This document shows, one piece after another, positions 7,716 through 14,789 of a stretch of 18,356 nt of DNA. The notes below the pieces were generated by a model. That model had not been told where the DNA came from. It ran no database searches and saw only the letters and a list, made by a program, of their open reading frames with translations. The stretch covers positions 1-18,356 of the forward strand of contig JBDTLH010000356.1 in the NCBI GenBank assembly GCA_039934875.1. The letters run 5' to 3'. Source of the stretch: JBDTLH01 sp039934875. GTDB lineage: Bacteria > Acidobacteriota > Terriglobia > Terriglobales > Acidobacteriaceae. A program made the position numbers and the translations under genes. The stretch's first letter is position 1; each line of letters begins with the position of its first letter.

Positions 7716-7720
7716 AGGAG
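7716..7720 (+). promoter_or_regulatory. Ribosome binding site of the PNGase A-like gene
   Basis: AGGAG sits seven bases before the ATG at 7728. It confirms the start just ahead of the signal peptide. Confidence 0.75.
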
Positions 7721-7727
7721 AACCCCC

Positions 7728-9398
7728 ATGCCCAACTTCCCTTTTCGGCTCGCAGCCGCCGTGCTTTTCACCTCTCTTGCCTCTTCCCTTGGCGGTGCGC
7801 AAAACTACACCGCGCCCAGCATTCCGGTGATCGGATCCGCGAACACGGTCACCGCGGATCCGGTGGTCCCAAAGCCCAGCGGCCCCTCATGCACGGTCAC
7901 GCTGTTTACCAATTACGAATTCGCCGATTTCAACCCGAAGTATTTTTCCTACACTCCGGCGTGTCCGGGGCCGTGGAAGAAGGTGGTCTTTGAAGGCGAT
8001 TTCAACATTACCGCGGGGCGGCAATTCGATCGCACGGCGGAAATATGGATCGGGGGCGCGAATATTTATTTCGGCACCACCGCCGAGCCCTCCGCCACCG
8101 TCGCCCGCAACTGGCACGTGGAATCGGCCCTGACCGACTACAGCACGCTCTTCAACAGCGCGCAGAACGGACGCGTGGACCTCGGCAATTTGGTCAACCA
8201 GACCTACACCGGGATCATATACGGCAGCGCGAAGCTGGTCTTCTATCCGGTTGACGATGACGCGCCGCGGGTTGCGGACCAAGTGCTCCCCCTCTCCGCA
8301 GGCCCGACCGGAGGCACCGTCACGCTCAATACTCCGACAGATATGCTGTCTGCCACCTTCACGCTCCCCCTCAATGTAGAGAAGGCCTATCTCGATGTCT
8401 TCGCGCAGAGCCAGGGCGGCGATGAGTTCTGGTACACCTGTGTCCCCAATGACGTAGCCAGTGAATTGCAAAGCTGCGGGGGGACGGCGTTCCGCGAGAC
8501 CGAAGTCACCATCGACGGGACTCCGGCGGGCGTCGCTCCAATTTATCCGTGGATCTATACGGGAGGCATCGATCCTTATTTGTGGCGCCCGATAGTCGGC
8601 GTGCATACACTGAATTTCGCGCCCTATCGAGTGGACCTCACGCCGTTCGCGGGCGTGCTCTCGAATGGGCAGCCCCATACCGTTTCACTTTCTGTGTTCA
8701 ATGCGAATGGATACTTTTCCGCGACGGCGACGCTGCTGGTTTATCAGGACCACGGCTCCGGCCAGGTGACGGGAGCGGTGACCCGGAACACCATCCAACC
8801 GGCGAATCCAGTCATCAGGGAAAATATCTCAAATAAGAACGGAGATATCCGCGGCACGGTGAAGACCGATTCCAACCGGTCGTACCAGGTTGCGGGATAT
8901 GTGAACACTTCCCACGGGAGGGTTGATACCAAGGTCGAGCAGAGCATCGATTTTGATAATCATCAAAAGTTCAAGATCAACAGCTCCGTTTACGTGCAGG
9001 ACATCTCGCAATCCACCGACACCGCCAGCACCGTATCCACAACCGAAGATGGAAAGACGACTACGCAGCGCGTGCTGCGGCAGTATCCGCTGGTTGCCGA
9101 TATTAGTCTGGCATTCAACCCCGACGGGAGCTTTTCGCAGACGACACACATTGTCCAGGGCCTGGAGCGAAGTCTGGTTGACAAGTTCAATGAGAGGGTC
9201 ACCTATGCCAGCAACTTGCTCGATTACGTCTCCCCCTCGGACACGTTGTTGTTCGACGCGCAGGGCAACTTGACGGGTAACCAGGGGCAACGCAGCGAGC
9301 AAATCTATCGCCGCTCCGATTCAAACGGCAAGTGTTATTACGAAAAGATCAAAGCGAAAGGCGGAGTACTGACCAGCGTGAAAACGGGCTGCAACTAA
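7728..9398 (+). CDS. Secreted PNGase A-family peptide-N-glycosidase
   Basis: Family members cleave the amide bond between asparagine and the N-glycan of glycoproteins (peptide-N4-(N-acetylglucosaminyl)asparagine amidase A). The 556-residue protein begins with a signal peptide (basic start, hydrophobic 7-20, likely cut after GGA at 24), so it acts outside the cytoplasm. The PNGase A fold region runs about 50-345. Its most family-like blocks are GRQFDRTAEIWIGG (97-110), RTAEP-equivalent TTAEP (117-121), DLGNLVNQTYTG (151-162), FYPVDDD (172-178) and YRVDLTPFAG (300-309) with SLSVFNANGYF (320-330). Residues 370-556 resemble the C-terminal beta-rich part of plant enzymes, so it appears full length. 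Six cysteines (55, 79, 238, 250, 538, 555) fit disulfides. It has its own ribosome site and terminator. The assignment is by motif recognition; the activity is inferred. Confidence 0.85.
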   Translation: MPNFPFRLAAAVLFTSLASSLGGAQNYTAPSIPVIGSANTVTADPVVPKPSGPSCTVTLFTNYEFADFNPKYFSYTPACPGPWKKVVFEGDFNITAGRQFDRTAEIWIGGANIYFGTTAEPSATVARNWHVESALTDYSTLFNSAQNGRVDLGNLVNQTYTGIIYGSAKLVFYPVDDDAPRVADQVLPLSAGPTGGTVTLNTPTDMLSATFTLPLNVEKAYLDVFAQSQGGDEFWYTCVPNDVASELQSCGGTAFRETEVTIDGTPAGVAPIYPWIYTGGIDPYLWRPIVGVHTLNFAPYRVDLTPFAGVLSNGQPHTVSLSVFNANGYFSATATLLVYQDHGSGQVTGAVTRNTIQPANPVIRENISNKNGDIRGTVKTDSNRSYQVAGYVNTSHGRVDTKVEQSIDFDNHQKFKINSSVYVQDISQSTDTASTVSTTEDGKTTTQRVLRQYPLVADISLAFNPDGSFSQTTHIVQGLERSLVDKFNERVTYASNLLDYVSPSDTLLFDAQGNLTGNQGQRSEQIYRRSDSNGKCYYEKIKAKGGVLTSVKTGCN

Positions 9399-9424
9399 GG
9401 GGCTCCAGCACCAGAAACCAGCAC

Positions 9425-9455
9425 AAAGGGGCACGATCCATCGTGCCCCTTTTTT
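9425..9455 (+). terminator. Strong rho-independent terminator after the PNGase A-like gene
   Basis: A stem GGGGCACGAT / ATCGTGCCCC with a 2-base apex, extended by A-T pairs, is followed by six T residues. It ends the + strand transcript. It lies between two convergent genes; the minus-strand side has only three T residues after the stem. Confidence 0.9.
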
Positions 9456-9582
9456 AGAGTGGACGTAAGATCGTTGTTCCTCAGCTTGAGTCGTTCGCGA
9501 GCGACTGCGCAGCGAGAGTGGAAGGGTTGGAGTGCCAGGTGATGATGAGTTGGGCGCCCGCGACTCGGAAGTTTGAGGAGAA

Positions 9583-11787
9583 TCAGCTTCCAGGATGGTA
9601 TTGCCGCTCGGTGTGTCCTTTGAGGTCGGCGGGGTAGAAGTAAACCTCGCGCAGGTCTCCGGTCGCGTAGCGCTGGGCCTCGTCGTTGAAATGGGGCGAG
9701 CTGGGATGGCCGCTTTCTCCTCCGGCGGTCACGGCTCTGGCGCGTATGTGTTGACCGAACTCGACCACGGCAACGAAGCTGTTGCCGCTGGTGCCATACC
9801 ATTTTTTCGTATTGGGATAGGCGTGTGCGCCGAAGGAGGCGAGCGATCCCCATACGGAGGAGGTAAAGCCGACGGGGATACTCGGTCCGGAATCGGTGAA
9901 ATGCGGCTCGATGTCATCGTTGAGGCGCTGGAAGCGATTAATGTCGCCCCACGGCGTCTTCCAGCTTCCGAAGTCCGCGGTGAGTTTGTCGGACGCGGCA
10001 GATAAAGCCTGGAGCTGCTGGCTTGCCGTAGGTTTATTCGCGCTGGCCGCGCCTTCCGACATTTCCGTGGCAAGAAAATCTCTGCCGACTTCGTGTCCTA
10101 ATTGCGTTCCATAGAAGACGGCAAGTGCAGTGGGGACGGAATCGACGGCCCAGCGGAAGTCCCAGGCGCGCAGGACTTTGACCTGCTCCGCCAGTTTTAG
10201 CTTCACAGGATCACCGTCGGGAGCGGTATCGTAGGCCTTTAGCAGCGCGGGAATGAGGTCGGCGAAGGCCGGAAGATAACTGTCATACGCAGCCGCACGC
10301 AGGGAATCGATTGTGAAATTCTTTTTGTTCTGCAGCACCATGATCGCGTGACGACCGCGCGGAGATTCACGGCCGCTGTCCACGTACGCCGGGTAATCCT
10401 TCTGTTTGGGGCTGTAAGCGCCGGCGGCGGACCACGGCCAGTTGTTGCTGTTGTAGAGCCAGCCATTGGGCGGATTGAGCAGGTGCGGGGTTTCGTCGAT
10501 CGATAGCACGCCATGCCATTCGGTTGCCGGGTTGCTGCCGTCCACCGGTTTGGTCCAGTCGAAATGAGTATCACGCCGGGGAATAAAGTTGGAGTGGAAG
10601 TAGGCGATGTTGCCTTCGGCGTCGGCGAAGATGGTGTTGTTGGAGGAGTCGGTGTGCAACTCCATGGTCTGCCGGAATTCCTTATAGTTTTTCGCCTTGG
10701 TGCGCAGATAGGATTGCTCGAGCGCCTTGATGTGGCGCTGCATCAGGCGGATGCTGGTCCATTTCCCTTCGCTCTCGCGGACGATGGGGCCGTGTTGGGT
10801 GTAATAGGCGGTGAAGGTCTTCTTCTCCATGCCGGCGGCGGTCTTATAGGGAATGGTGATCGTCTTTGCGGTCACCGGGCGCTCCTCGTTTCCGTATTTA
10901 TAGAAATAGCGATTGCCTTTTTTGGAGATGGTTTCGAGATATTCGTCGATGTTGTCCACGGCACTCGAGGTATGCATCCAGCCAGCGGTGGGATTGAATC
11001 CCTGATAGATGAAGAACTGGCCCCAGGTAACGGCGCCATAGGCATCGAGCCCCTGGTCGCTGGCCATCTGCAACTCGGAGCGGAAGAAGAAGGAGGTGTG
11101 GGGATTGATGAGCAATAGAGCGTGATGGTCAACGGTGTTGGAGGGCGCGATGGCGATGCCGTTGGATCCGCTGGGCTCCGCCGGATAACCGTTGTCTTCC
11201 TCTTCATCTTCCTCTTCAGCTTGGGCAACGGTTGGGGCGGCGGAGTCTTTGCCGTAGAAAGCCTGAAGCTGCTTGAGATTCACACGCTCGATGTCGCCGC
11301 CGATGCTGCCCTCGGTAAAAGAGAGCGCCATCCAGGGCTGGAAGTGATGAATAACCAGCGGATGCACTTCCGGATGCTTATAAAGATAGTAGTTGAGGCC
11401 ATCGGCGAAGGCCTCCATCAGCGACTTCAACCACACGGGGCTGGCGGCGTATTGCTTCTGCAATTCAGCGGGATCGATGAAGAGCTTCATGCGCAGGTCC
11501 TGGTAAATCCTGGACTCGCCTTCAGACTCGGCGAGGCGGCCCATCGAGTTGAGATAGTTGGTCTCGACGCGGTTGAAGTCGTCTTCCGCCTGGGCGTACT
11601 CCATGCCGAACACGGCGTCGGCATCAGTCTTGCCGTGGACGTGGGCAATGCCCCAATCGTCGCGGATGATGGTGATGTTGGCGGCCTCCTGCTGCCAGCG
11701 CGCGACATCTGAGCCGGTGGATTTTTGCAGGGCGACGCAGGGGAAGGCGAGAGCGAGGAGGAGGAGGATGTAGAGGCGGTTTTTCAT
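9583..11787 (-). CDS. Secreted penicillin-acylase-family (Ntn) amidohydrolase
   Basis: These enzymes hydrolyse amide bonds of acylated small molecules (beta-lactams, acyl-homoserine lactones, lipopeptides). They self-cleave into alpha and beta chains. The 734-residue precursor has a signal peptide (1-20), the alpha-chain motif IRDDWGIAHVHG (41-52) with GMEYAQAEDD (61-70), and a spacer with EEEDEEED (191-198). The autoprocessing site is GSNG, making Ser208 the new N-terminal nucleophile of the beta chain. Beta-chain landmarks are LLINPHTSF (225-233), NTIFADAEGNIAYFHSNF and the GESGHPSSPHFNDEAQRYATGD segment near the C-terminus. Substrate cannot be decided from sequence; acyl-homoserine lactone or antibiotic breakdown are options. 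No Shine-Dalgarno precedes the ATG; a TAAAAT hexamer five bases upstream suggests leaderless expression. It is a lone gene, convergent with the PNGase gene. Confidence 0.92.
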   Translation of the reverse strand: MKNRLYILLLLALAFPCVALQKSTGSDVARWQQEAANITIIRDDWGIAHVHGKTDADAVFGMEYAQAEDDFNRVETNYLNSMGRLAESEGESRIYQDLRMKLFIDPAELQKQYAASPVWLKSLMEAFADGLNYYLYKHPEVHPLVIHHFQPWMALSFTEGSIGGDIERVNLKQLQAFYGKDSAAPTVAQAEEEDEEEDNGYPAEPSGSNGIAIAPSNTVDHHALLLINPHTSFFFRSELQMASDQGLDAYGAVTWGQFFIYQGFNPTAGWMHTSSAVDNIDEYLETISKKGNRYFYKYGNEERPVTAKTITIPYKTAAGMEKKTFTAYYTQHGPIVRESEGKWTSIRLMQRHIKALEQSYLRTKAKNYKEFRQTMELHTDSSNNTIFADAEGNIAYFHSNFIPRRDTHFDWTKPVDGSNPATEWHGVLSIDETPHLLNPPNGWLYNSNNWPWSAAGAYSPKQKDYPAYVDSGRESPRGRHAIMVLQNKKNFTIDSLRAAAYDSYLPAFADLIPALLKAYDTAPDGDPVKLKLAEQVKVLRAWDFRWAVDSVPTALAVFYGTQLGHEVGRDFLATEMSEGAASANKPTASQQLQALSAASDKLTADFGSWKTPWGDINRFQRLNDDIEPHFTDSGPSIPVGFTSSVWGSLASFGAHAYPNTKKWYGTSGNSFVAVVEFGQHIRARAVTAGGESGHPSSPHFNDEAQRYATGDLREVYFYPADLKGHTERQYHPGS

Positions 11788-11792
11788 GGAGA

Positions 11793-11798
11793 ATTTTA
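11793..11798 (-). promoter_or_regulatory. -10-like TAAAAT abutting the acylase start
   Basis: On the minus strand TAAAAT ends five bases before the ATG (11787), with TCTCC between. Transcription would begin at or next to the start codon. No Shine-Dalgarno sequence and no clear -35 were seen. Confidence 0.4.
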
Positions 11799-11841
11799 GT
11801 GCGTCCAGTGTATGCTACGCGGGCGGAGTATGACGGTAGCA

Positions 11842-12021
11842 ATGACAAGGATGAGGTTGGACGCGGGTGAAGAGGTAAGGATTTCGGGTGCGAAGCCTCG
11901 CGTCGAGGGGGAGCGCACTGCGCAGAGTGAGATTGTGGCGTTGAAGCGGTTCAAGAAGCTGATGAAAGAGAACGCGGGGAAGCTGCGGTTTTCGGGCGAG
12001 AAACTCCGTAATCGTCGATAG
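11842..12021 (+). CDS. Possible small basic protein, unrecognised
   Basis: An open frame of about 60 codons (longer versions start at 11830 or 11812) lies in the gap between the acylase and hbd genes. The product is rich in Lys, Arg and Glu, with a basic C-terminal helix-like stretch (ALKRFKKLMKENAGKLR). I do not recognise it. A GGAG at 11825-11828 is badly spaced for any of the starts. It may instead be non-coding, or the remnant of a gene. The opposite-strand frame here looks less protein-like. Confidence 0.3.
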   Translation: MTRMRLDAGEEVRISGAKPRVEGERTAQSEIVALKRFKKLMKENAGKLRFSGEKLRNRR

Positions 12022-12161
12022 CTCTTTTTATTCGGCCAATTGCGCCACGACACTGGACAAACGCGTGATCGCGCGCGCCTCCGAAACTTAGGAGTTTGGT
12101 AGACTCAATCGTTTGTGAGATAGGGTGAGAGCTTGGCGCACCTGCGCACTGAGTCATTCAT

Positions 12162-12167
12162 AAGGAG
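12162..12167 (+). promoter_or_regulatory. Ribosome binding site that selects the GTG start of hbd
   Basis: AAGGAG ends six bases before GTG at 12174. It is a near-perfect Shine-Dalgarno match and is the reason to accept a GTG start here. The 140 bases before it (from 12022) hold no clear promoter or terminator. Confidence 0.8.
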
Positions 12168-12173
12168 ACTGCT

Positions 12174-13040
12174 GTGACGGACATTTCTGGGATCAAGACG
12201 GTTGGAGTCGTGGGTGCGGGAACGATGGGCAATGGCATCGCGCATGTATTTTCCAAGGCCGGATTCGGCGTCCTGCTGTGCGATGTGAAGCAGGAGTTTC
12301 TCGATCGGGCGTTGGCGACGATCACGAAGAACCTGGAGCGGGAGGCGCAAAAGGGAAAGCTCACTTCGGAACAGAAGGACGCGGCGCTCCAGCGTATCGT
12401 CCCTACGACCGAGCGCGAAAAGCTGGCGGAGTGCGATTTTGTGATTGAGGCGGCGAGCGAACAGTTTGAAATCAAGCGCGAGTTGTTTCAGGATTTGGAC
12501 CGGATCTGCCGTCCGGAGGTGGTTCTGGCATCGAATACATCTTCGATCTCGATCACCAAACTAGCTGCGCAGACCAAGCGTGCGGACAAAGTGATCGGCA
12601 TGCACTTTTTCAATCCGGTGCCGGTGATGAAGTTGGTGGAAGTGATACGCGGGCTGGCCACCACGCAGGAGACCTACGACCTGACCAGGGCGCTGTCGGA
12701 GAAGGTGGAGAAGACGCCGGTCGAGGTGAACGATGCGCCGGGATTTGTCTCCAACCGGGTGCTGATGCCGCTACTGAATGAAGCCATGTATGCGGTGATG
12801 GAGGGGGTAGCGACTGCGGAGGCGGTGGACGAGGTGTTCAAGCTGGGTATGGCGCATCCCATGGGGCCGCTGACGCTCGCGGATTTTATCGGCCTCGACG
12901 TGTGTCTCGATATCATGCGCGTGTTGCTCGATGGACTGGGCGATCCCAAGTACCGGCCTTGTCCACTGCTGATCAAGATGGTGGATGCGGGGTGGCTGGG
13001 CAGGAAGAGCGGAAGAGGGTTTTACAAGTACAGTTCGTAG
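12174..13040 (+). CDS. 3-hydroxybutyryl-CoA dehydrogenase
   Basis: This cytoplasmic enzyme interconverts 3-hydroxyacyl-CoA and 3-oxoacyl-CoA with NAD(H)/NADP(H), in fatty-acid, butyrate or aromatic-acid routes. The 288-residue protein has the dinucleotide fold GAGTMG (14-19), SNTSS (120-124) and GMHFFNPVPVMKLVEVI (142-158). It also has SNR (193-195) and the C-terminal domain ending KSGRGFYKYSS. Spacing from the catalytic H144 gives S123, E156 and N194, the same relative positions as the catalytic set of the mammalian enzyme. Length and single-domain form match Hbd/PaaH/FadB2-type proteins, not the large FadB fusion. It starts with GTG, set by a strong AAGGAG site. It appears to be a single-gene unit, convergent with ruvA. 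Symbols hbd, paaH or fadB2 cannot be separated by sequence alone. Confidence 0.94.
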   Translation: MTDISGIKTVGVVGAGTMGNGIAHVFSKAGFGVLLCDVKQEFLDRALATITKNLEREAQKGKLTSEQKDAALQRIVPTTEREKLAECDFVIEAASEQFEIKRELFQDLDRICRPEVVLASNTSSISITKLAAQTKRADKVIGMHFFNPVPVMKLVEVIRGLATTQETYDLTRALSEKVEKTPVEVNDAPGFVSNRVLMPLLNEAMYAVMEGVATAEAVDEVFKLGMAHPMGPLTLADFIGLDVCLDIMRVLLDGLGDPKYRPCPLLIKMVDAGWLGRKSGRGFYKYSS

Positions 13041-13070
13041 TTCGCGTGGACGGAGTGTACTCTCGGCCGA

Positions 13071-13099
13071 GTTTCCTTTCTCTGTGTCCTCGGTGGTGA
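13071..13099 (-). repeat. Dispersed repeat, copy 1 (CACCACGGAGACACGGAG family)
   Basis: Read on the minus strand it begins TCACCACCGAGGACACAGAG and continues AAAGG. It fills much of the 65-bp gap between the convergent hbd and ruvA genes. A related copy occurs at 18195-18227 in the opposite orientation. A short palindrome GAGGCCTC (13098-13105) follows, just before the ruvA stop. Confidence 0.6.
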
Positions 13100-13105
13100 G
13101 GCCTC

Positions 13106-13711
13106 TTATCGCGTGAGTTCGCCCAGCGCCGCGCGGAAGATCACGTCGAACTTCGAGTCGGGTGAATTCGCCTTCACCGCGGAGTCGGTGGCGCGTTCGG
13201 CGGCGTTACGCTGGTAGCCCAGATTGGTGAGGGCGGAGAGGACGTCTTCTCCGATTGGCAGGCGCGGAGCGGCGCGGACGCCGGAGTCTTCGCCGGGAGC
13301 GGTGGCGAAGTCGGCGAGTTTATCGCGCAATTCGAGGACCATCCGTTCGGCGGTTTTTTTGCCGATACCGGGGATTTTGGTGAGGCGCGCGGTTTCGCCG
13401 GAGCGCAGCGCCGAAACCAGTTGCGCGGCAGACATCCCGCTGAGCACGGTGATGGCGAGTTTGGGGCCGATTCCGCTCACGCTGATCAGGCGTTCGAAGA
13501 GCTTCTTTTCATCGGCGGTGGCGAAGCCAAAGAGCGCCAGTTGGTCTTCGCGCACGTGGGTGTGGATGAAGAGCGAAGCGTCGCCGCCGGCCTCGGGCAG
13601 GTCCGAGTAGGTGGGAACGGTGACCAGCACTTCGTAGCCGACGCCGTGAATATCGAGAACGACGGTGGGAGCCTGTTTGGTGAGCACCTGGCCGCGCAGA
13701 TGCGAGATCAA
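13106..13711 (-). CDS. ruvA: Holliday junction branch migration protein RuvA
   Basis: RuvA binds four-way DNA junctions and loads the RuvB motor during recombinational repair. The 201-residue protein has the N-terminal OB fold (MISHLRGQV, HGVGYEVLV at 22-30, LFGFATADEKKLFERLISVSGIGPKLA). It has two helix-hairpin-helix motifs (VSGIGPKLA and IPGIGKKTAERMVLELRDKL) and, after a flexible linker (about 135-148), the RuvB-binding C-terminal domain (EDVLSALTNLGYQRNAAERA). Size is normal. The start is TTG at 13711, overlapping the upstream gene's stop by four bases (TTGA); MISHLRG aligns with the usual MIGRLRG beginning, so no other start fits. It sits last in a minus-strand cluster, without ruvC or ruvB beside it in this window. 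Confidence 0.96.
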   Translation of the reverse strand: MISHLRGQVLTKQAPTVVLDIHGVGYEVLVTVPTYSDLPEAGGDASLFIHTHVREDQLALFGFATADEKKLFERLISVSGIGPKLAITVLSGMSAAQLVSALRSGETARLTKIPGIGKKTAERMVLELRDKLADFATAPGEDSGVRAAPRLPIGEDVLSALTNLGYQRNAAERATDSAVKANSPDSKFDVIFRAALGELTR

Positions 13712-14460
13712 CGCCGGCTACCCGCGCGTCCATTATCGCCGCGGCGGCGGTAGTGCACGGCGAACCCGTAACCCGGGTTTGGGGGGAAGAGTTCAGACAT
13801 GAGTTCGAGGCGGGCGGCGAGAGCTTTGGGGGCCAGCAGAGGATAATCGCGCTCGCGCAATTCGAAGTATTCGACGTCCATGGCGAGGGAGAGCATGTAG
13901 ATGGCGAGCGAATCGCAAAAGGCGGCCGCGAAGTATTCGGTTTTAGCTCTTTCGTCGCCCGGGGCCTGGCGGCGGAATTCATAGGCATCGAGGCTGGTCT
14001 CGCCCTTGGCGTTGGCGAGCGCCTGCTCCCAGGCGAGTGCGGAGAACTGGGGAGCGACGCCAATGGCATCGTCGAAGGCGTGAGCGACGTTGATGAAGAA
14101 CTCGAATGAGGTAGAGAATTTGTCGGGCGAAAGGCGGGTGGAGATGAAGACGTATTGCGAGCCGCCGGCTTCATAGTTGCGGTGGCAGGAGGAGACATCG
14201 CCCAGGGACTCTGAGTAATTTTCCGAGACGCGGACCTCCCCGTTGTCTGTCATGGCGAGGGGGACAAAGTAGTAAGCCTTGTTGCTGATAGCAGCGGCAA
14301 CAGTGCGGGGGACCGCTCCCAGGAGCCGATCGAGGTCGCCTGCCGGGAGGTGAGTGTCTCCGTAGGCGGCGTAGCGGATGCCATTTTCCGTGAGACTGAG
14401 AGGTGCGGTGCGGAGGACGTCAGCCGCCGCGAGGGTTTCAGATTGCGCAACTTCGGGCAT
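13708..14460 (-). CDS. Unrecognised 250-residue protein upstream of ruvA
   Basis: No family was recognised. The product has no signal peptide or membrane helix and looks like a soluble mixed alpha/beta protein with many acidic and aromatic residues. Visible segments include AAAISNKAYYFVPLAM (55-70), SSCHRNYEAGG (89-99) with the only early cysteine, and QYVFISTRLSPDKFSTSFEFFINVAHAFDDA (102-132). A helical aromatic-rich part (about 170-215) with a single further Cys follows. The last 13 residues are very basic and lie against the ruvA start, as expected if the stop drifted into the coupled overlap. It has no Shine-Dalgarno sequence; TACAAT ends 11 bases before the ATG. Four-base overlap with ruvA means the two are translated together, but that does not establish a DNA-repair role. 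Confidence 0.8.
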   Translation of the reverse strand: MPEVAQSETLAAADVLRTAPLSLTENGIRYAAYGDTHLPAGDLDRLLGAVPRTVAAAISNKAYYFVPLAMTDNGEVRVSENYSESLGDVSSCHRNYEAGGSQYVFISTRLSPDKFSTSFEFFINVAHAFDDAIGVAPQFSALAWEQALANAKGETSLDAYEFRRQAPGDERAKTEYFAAAFCDSLAIYMLSLAMDVEYFELRERDYPLLAPKALAARLELMSELFPPNPGYGFAVHYRRRGDNGRAGSRR

Positions 14461-14471
14461 CGGGTAACTTC

Positions 14472-14477
14472 ATTGTA
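14472..14477 (-). promoter_or_regulatory. -10-like TACAAT upstream of the 250-residue protein
   Basis: On the minus strand TACAAT (five of six) ends 11 bases before the ATG at 14460. The spacing is the same as at the EamA gene, and both spacers end in CCCG directly before ATG. The spacer has no Shine-Dalgarno sequence. The -35 region is poor. Confidence 0.35.
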
Positions 14478-14490
14478 ATTGAATGGCGGA

Positions 14491-14745
14491 TTAGTCGCGC
14501 ACCAAGCGGGGATTGGGCGCCAGCGGGCGGTCGCTCATACGAAATTTGGTGCGGAAGTGCTGGGATAGGAGGCCAATCGCCTCGCGATTTTGCTCGGCGT
14601 CTTCCCGGACGAGGTATTTGATCGCTTCCACCAGCAGGCGCTGCCCGTCCAGATAAGGATGTTCGCCGATTGGAGCCGGCGGCGGCTCGCGCTTCTGATG
14701 GATCTTGGGATAGGGACGAGCTGGAATGACAACTACTTTACCCAT
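14491..14745 (-). CDS. Unrecognised small proline-rich protein (84 residues)
   Basis: The frame reads MGKVVVIPARPYPKIHQ followed by REPPPAPIGEHPYLDGQRLL and a helical, charged C-terminal half (EAIKYLVREDAEQNREAIGLLSQ). It ends in a basic MSDRPLAPNPRLVRD tail. No signal peptide, membrane helix or metal motif is present and I do not recognise the family. A GTG at 14793 overlapping the LolA-like stop (GTGA) would add 16 residues that look less protein-like, so the ATG is preferred; neither start has a good ribosome site. It lies between the LolA-like gene (44 bases upstream) and the 250-residue gene (30 bases downstream) on the same strand, so probably in one transcript. Confidence 0.65.
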   Translation of the reverse strand: MGKVVVIPARPYPKIHQKREPPPAPIGEHPYLDGQRLLVEAIKYLVREDAEQNREAIGLLSQHFRTKFRMSDRPLAPNPRLVRD

Positions 14746-14789
14746 GATCCATAGGAAGGGCGAGAGGCAACTATCGTTGCCAAGGTTTT

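Noticed and set aside
7887..8678. 263-codon minus-strand frame inside the PNGase gene
   Set aside because: The + strand frame carries PNGase A motifs over the full length; this is a shadow.
9488..9505. Imperfect palindrome GTCGTTCGCGAGCGAC between the convergent genes
   Set aside because: Short, with no T-run and no matching second site; the real terminator is at 9425-9455. Too weak to call an operator.
11755..11770. GAGGAGGAGGAGG purine run near the acylase start
   Set aside because: On the coding strand this is the leucine-rich signal peptide (TCCTCCTCCTC), so it is explained.
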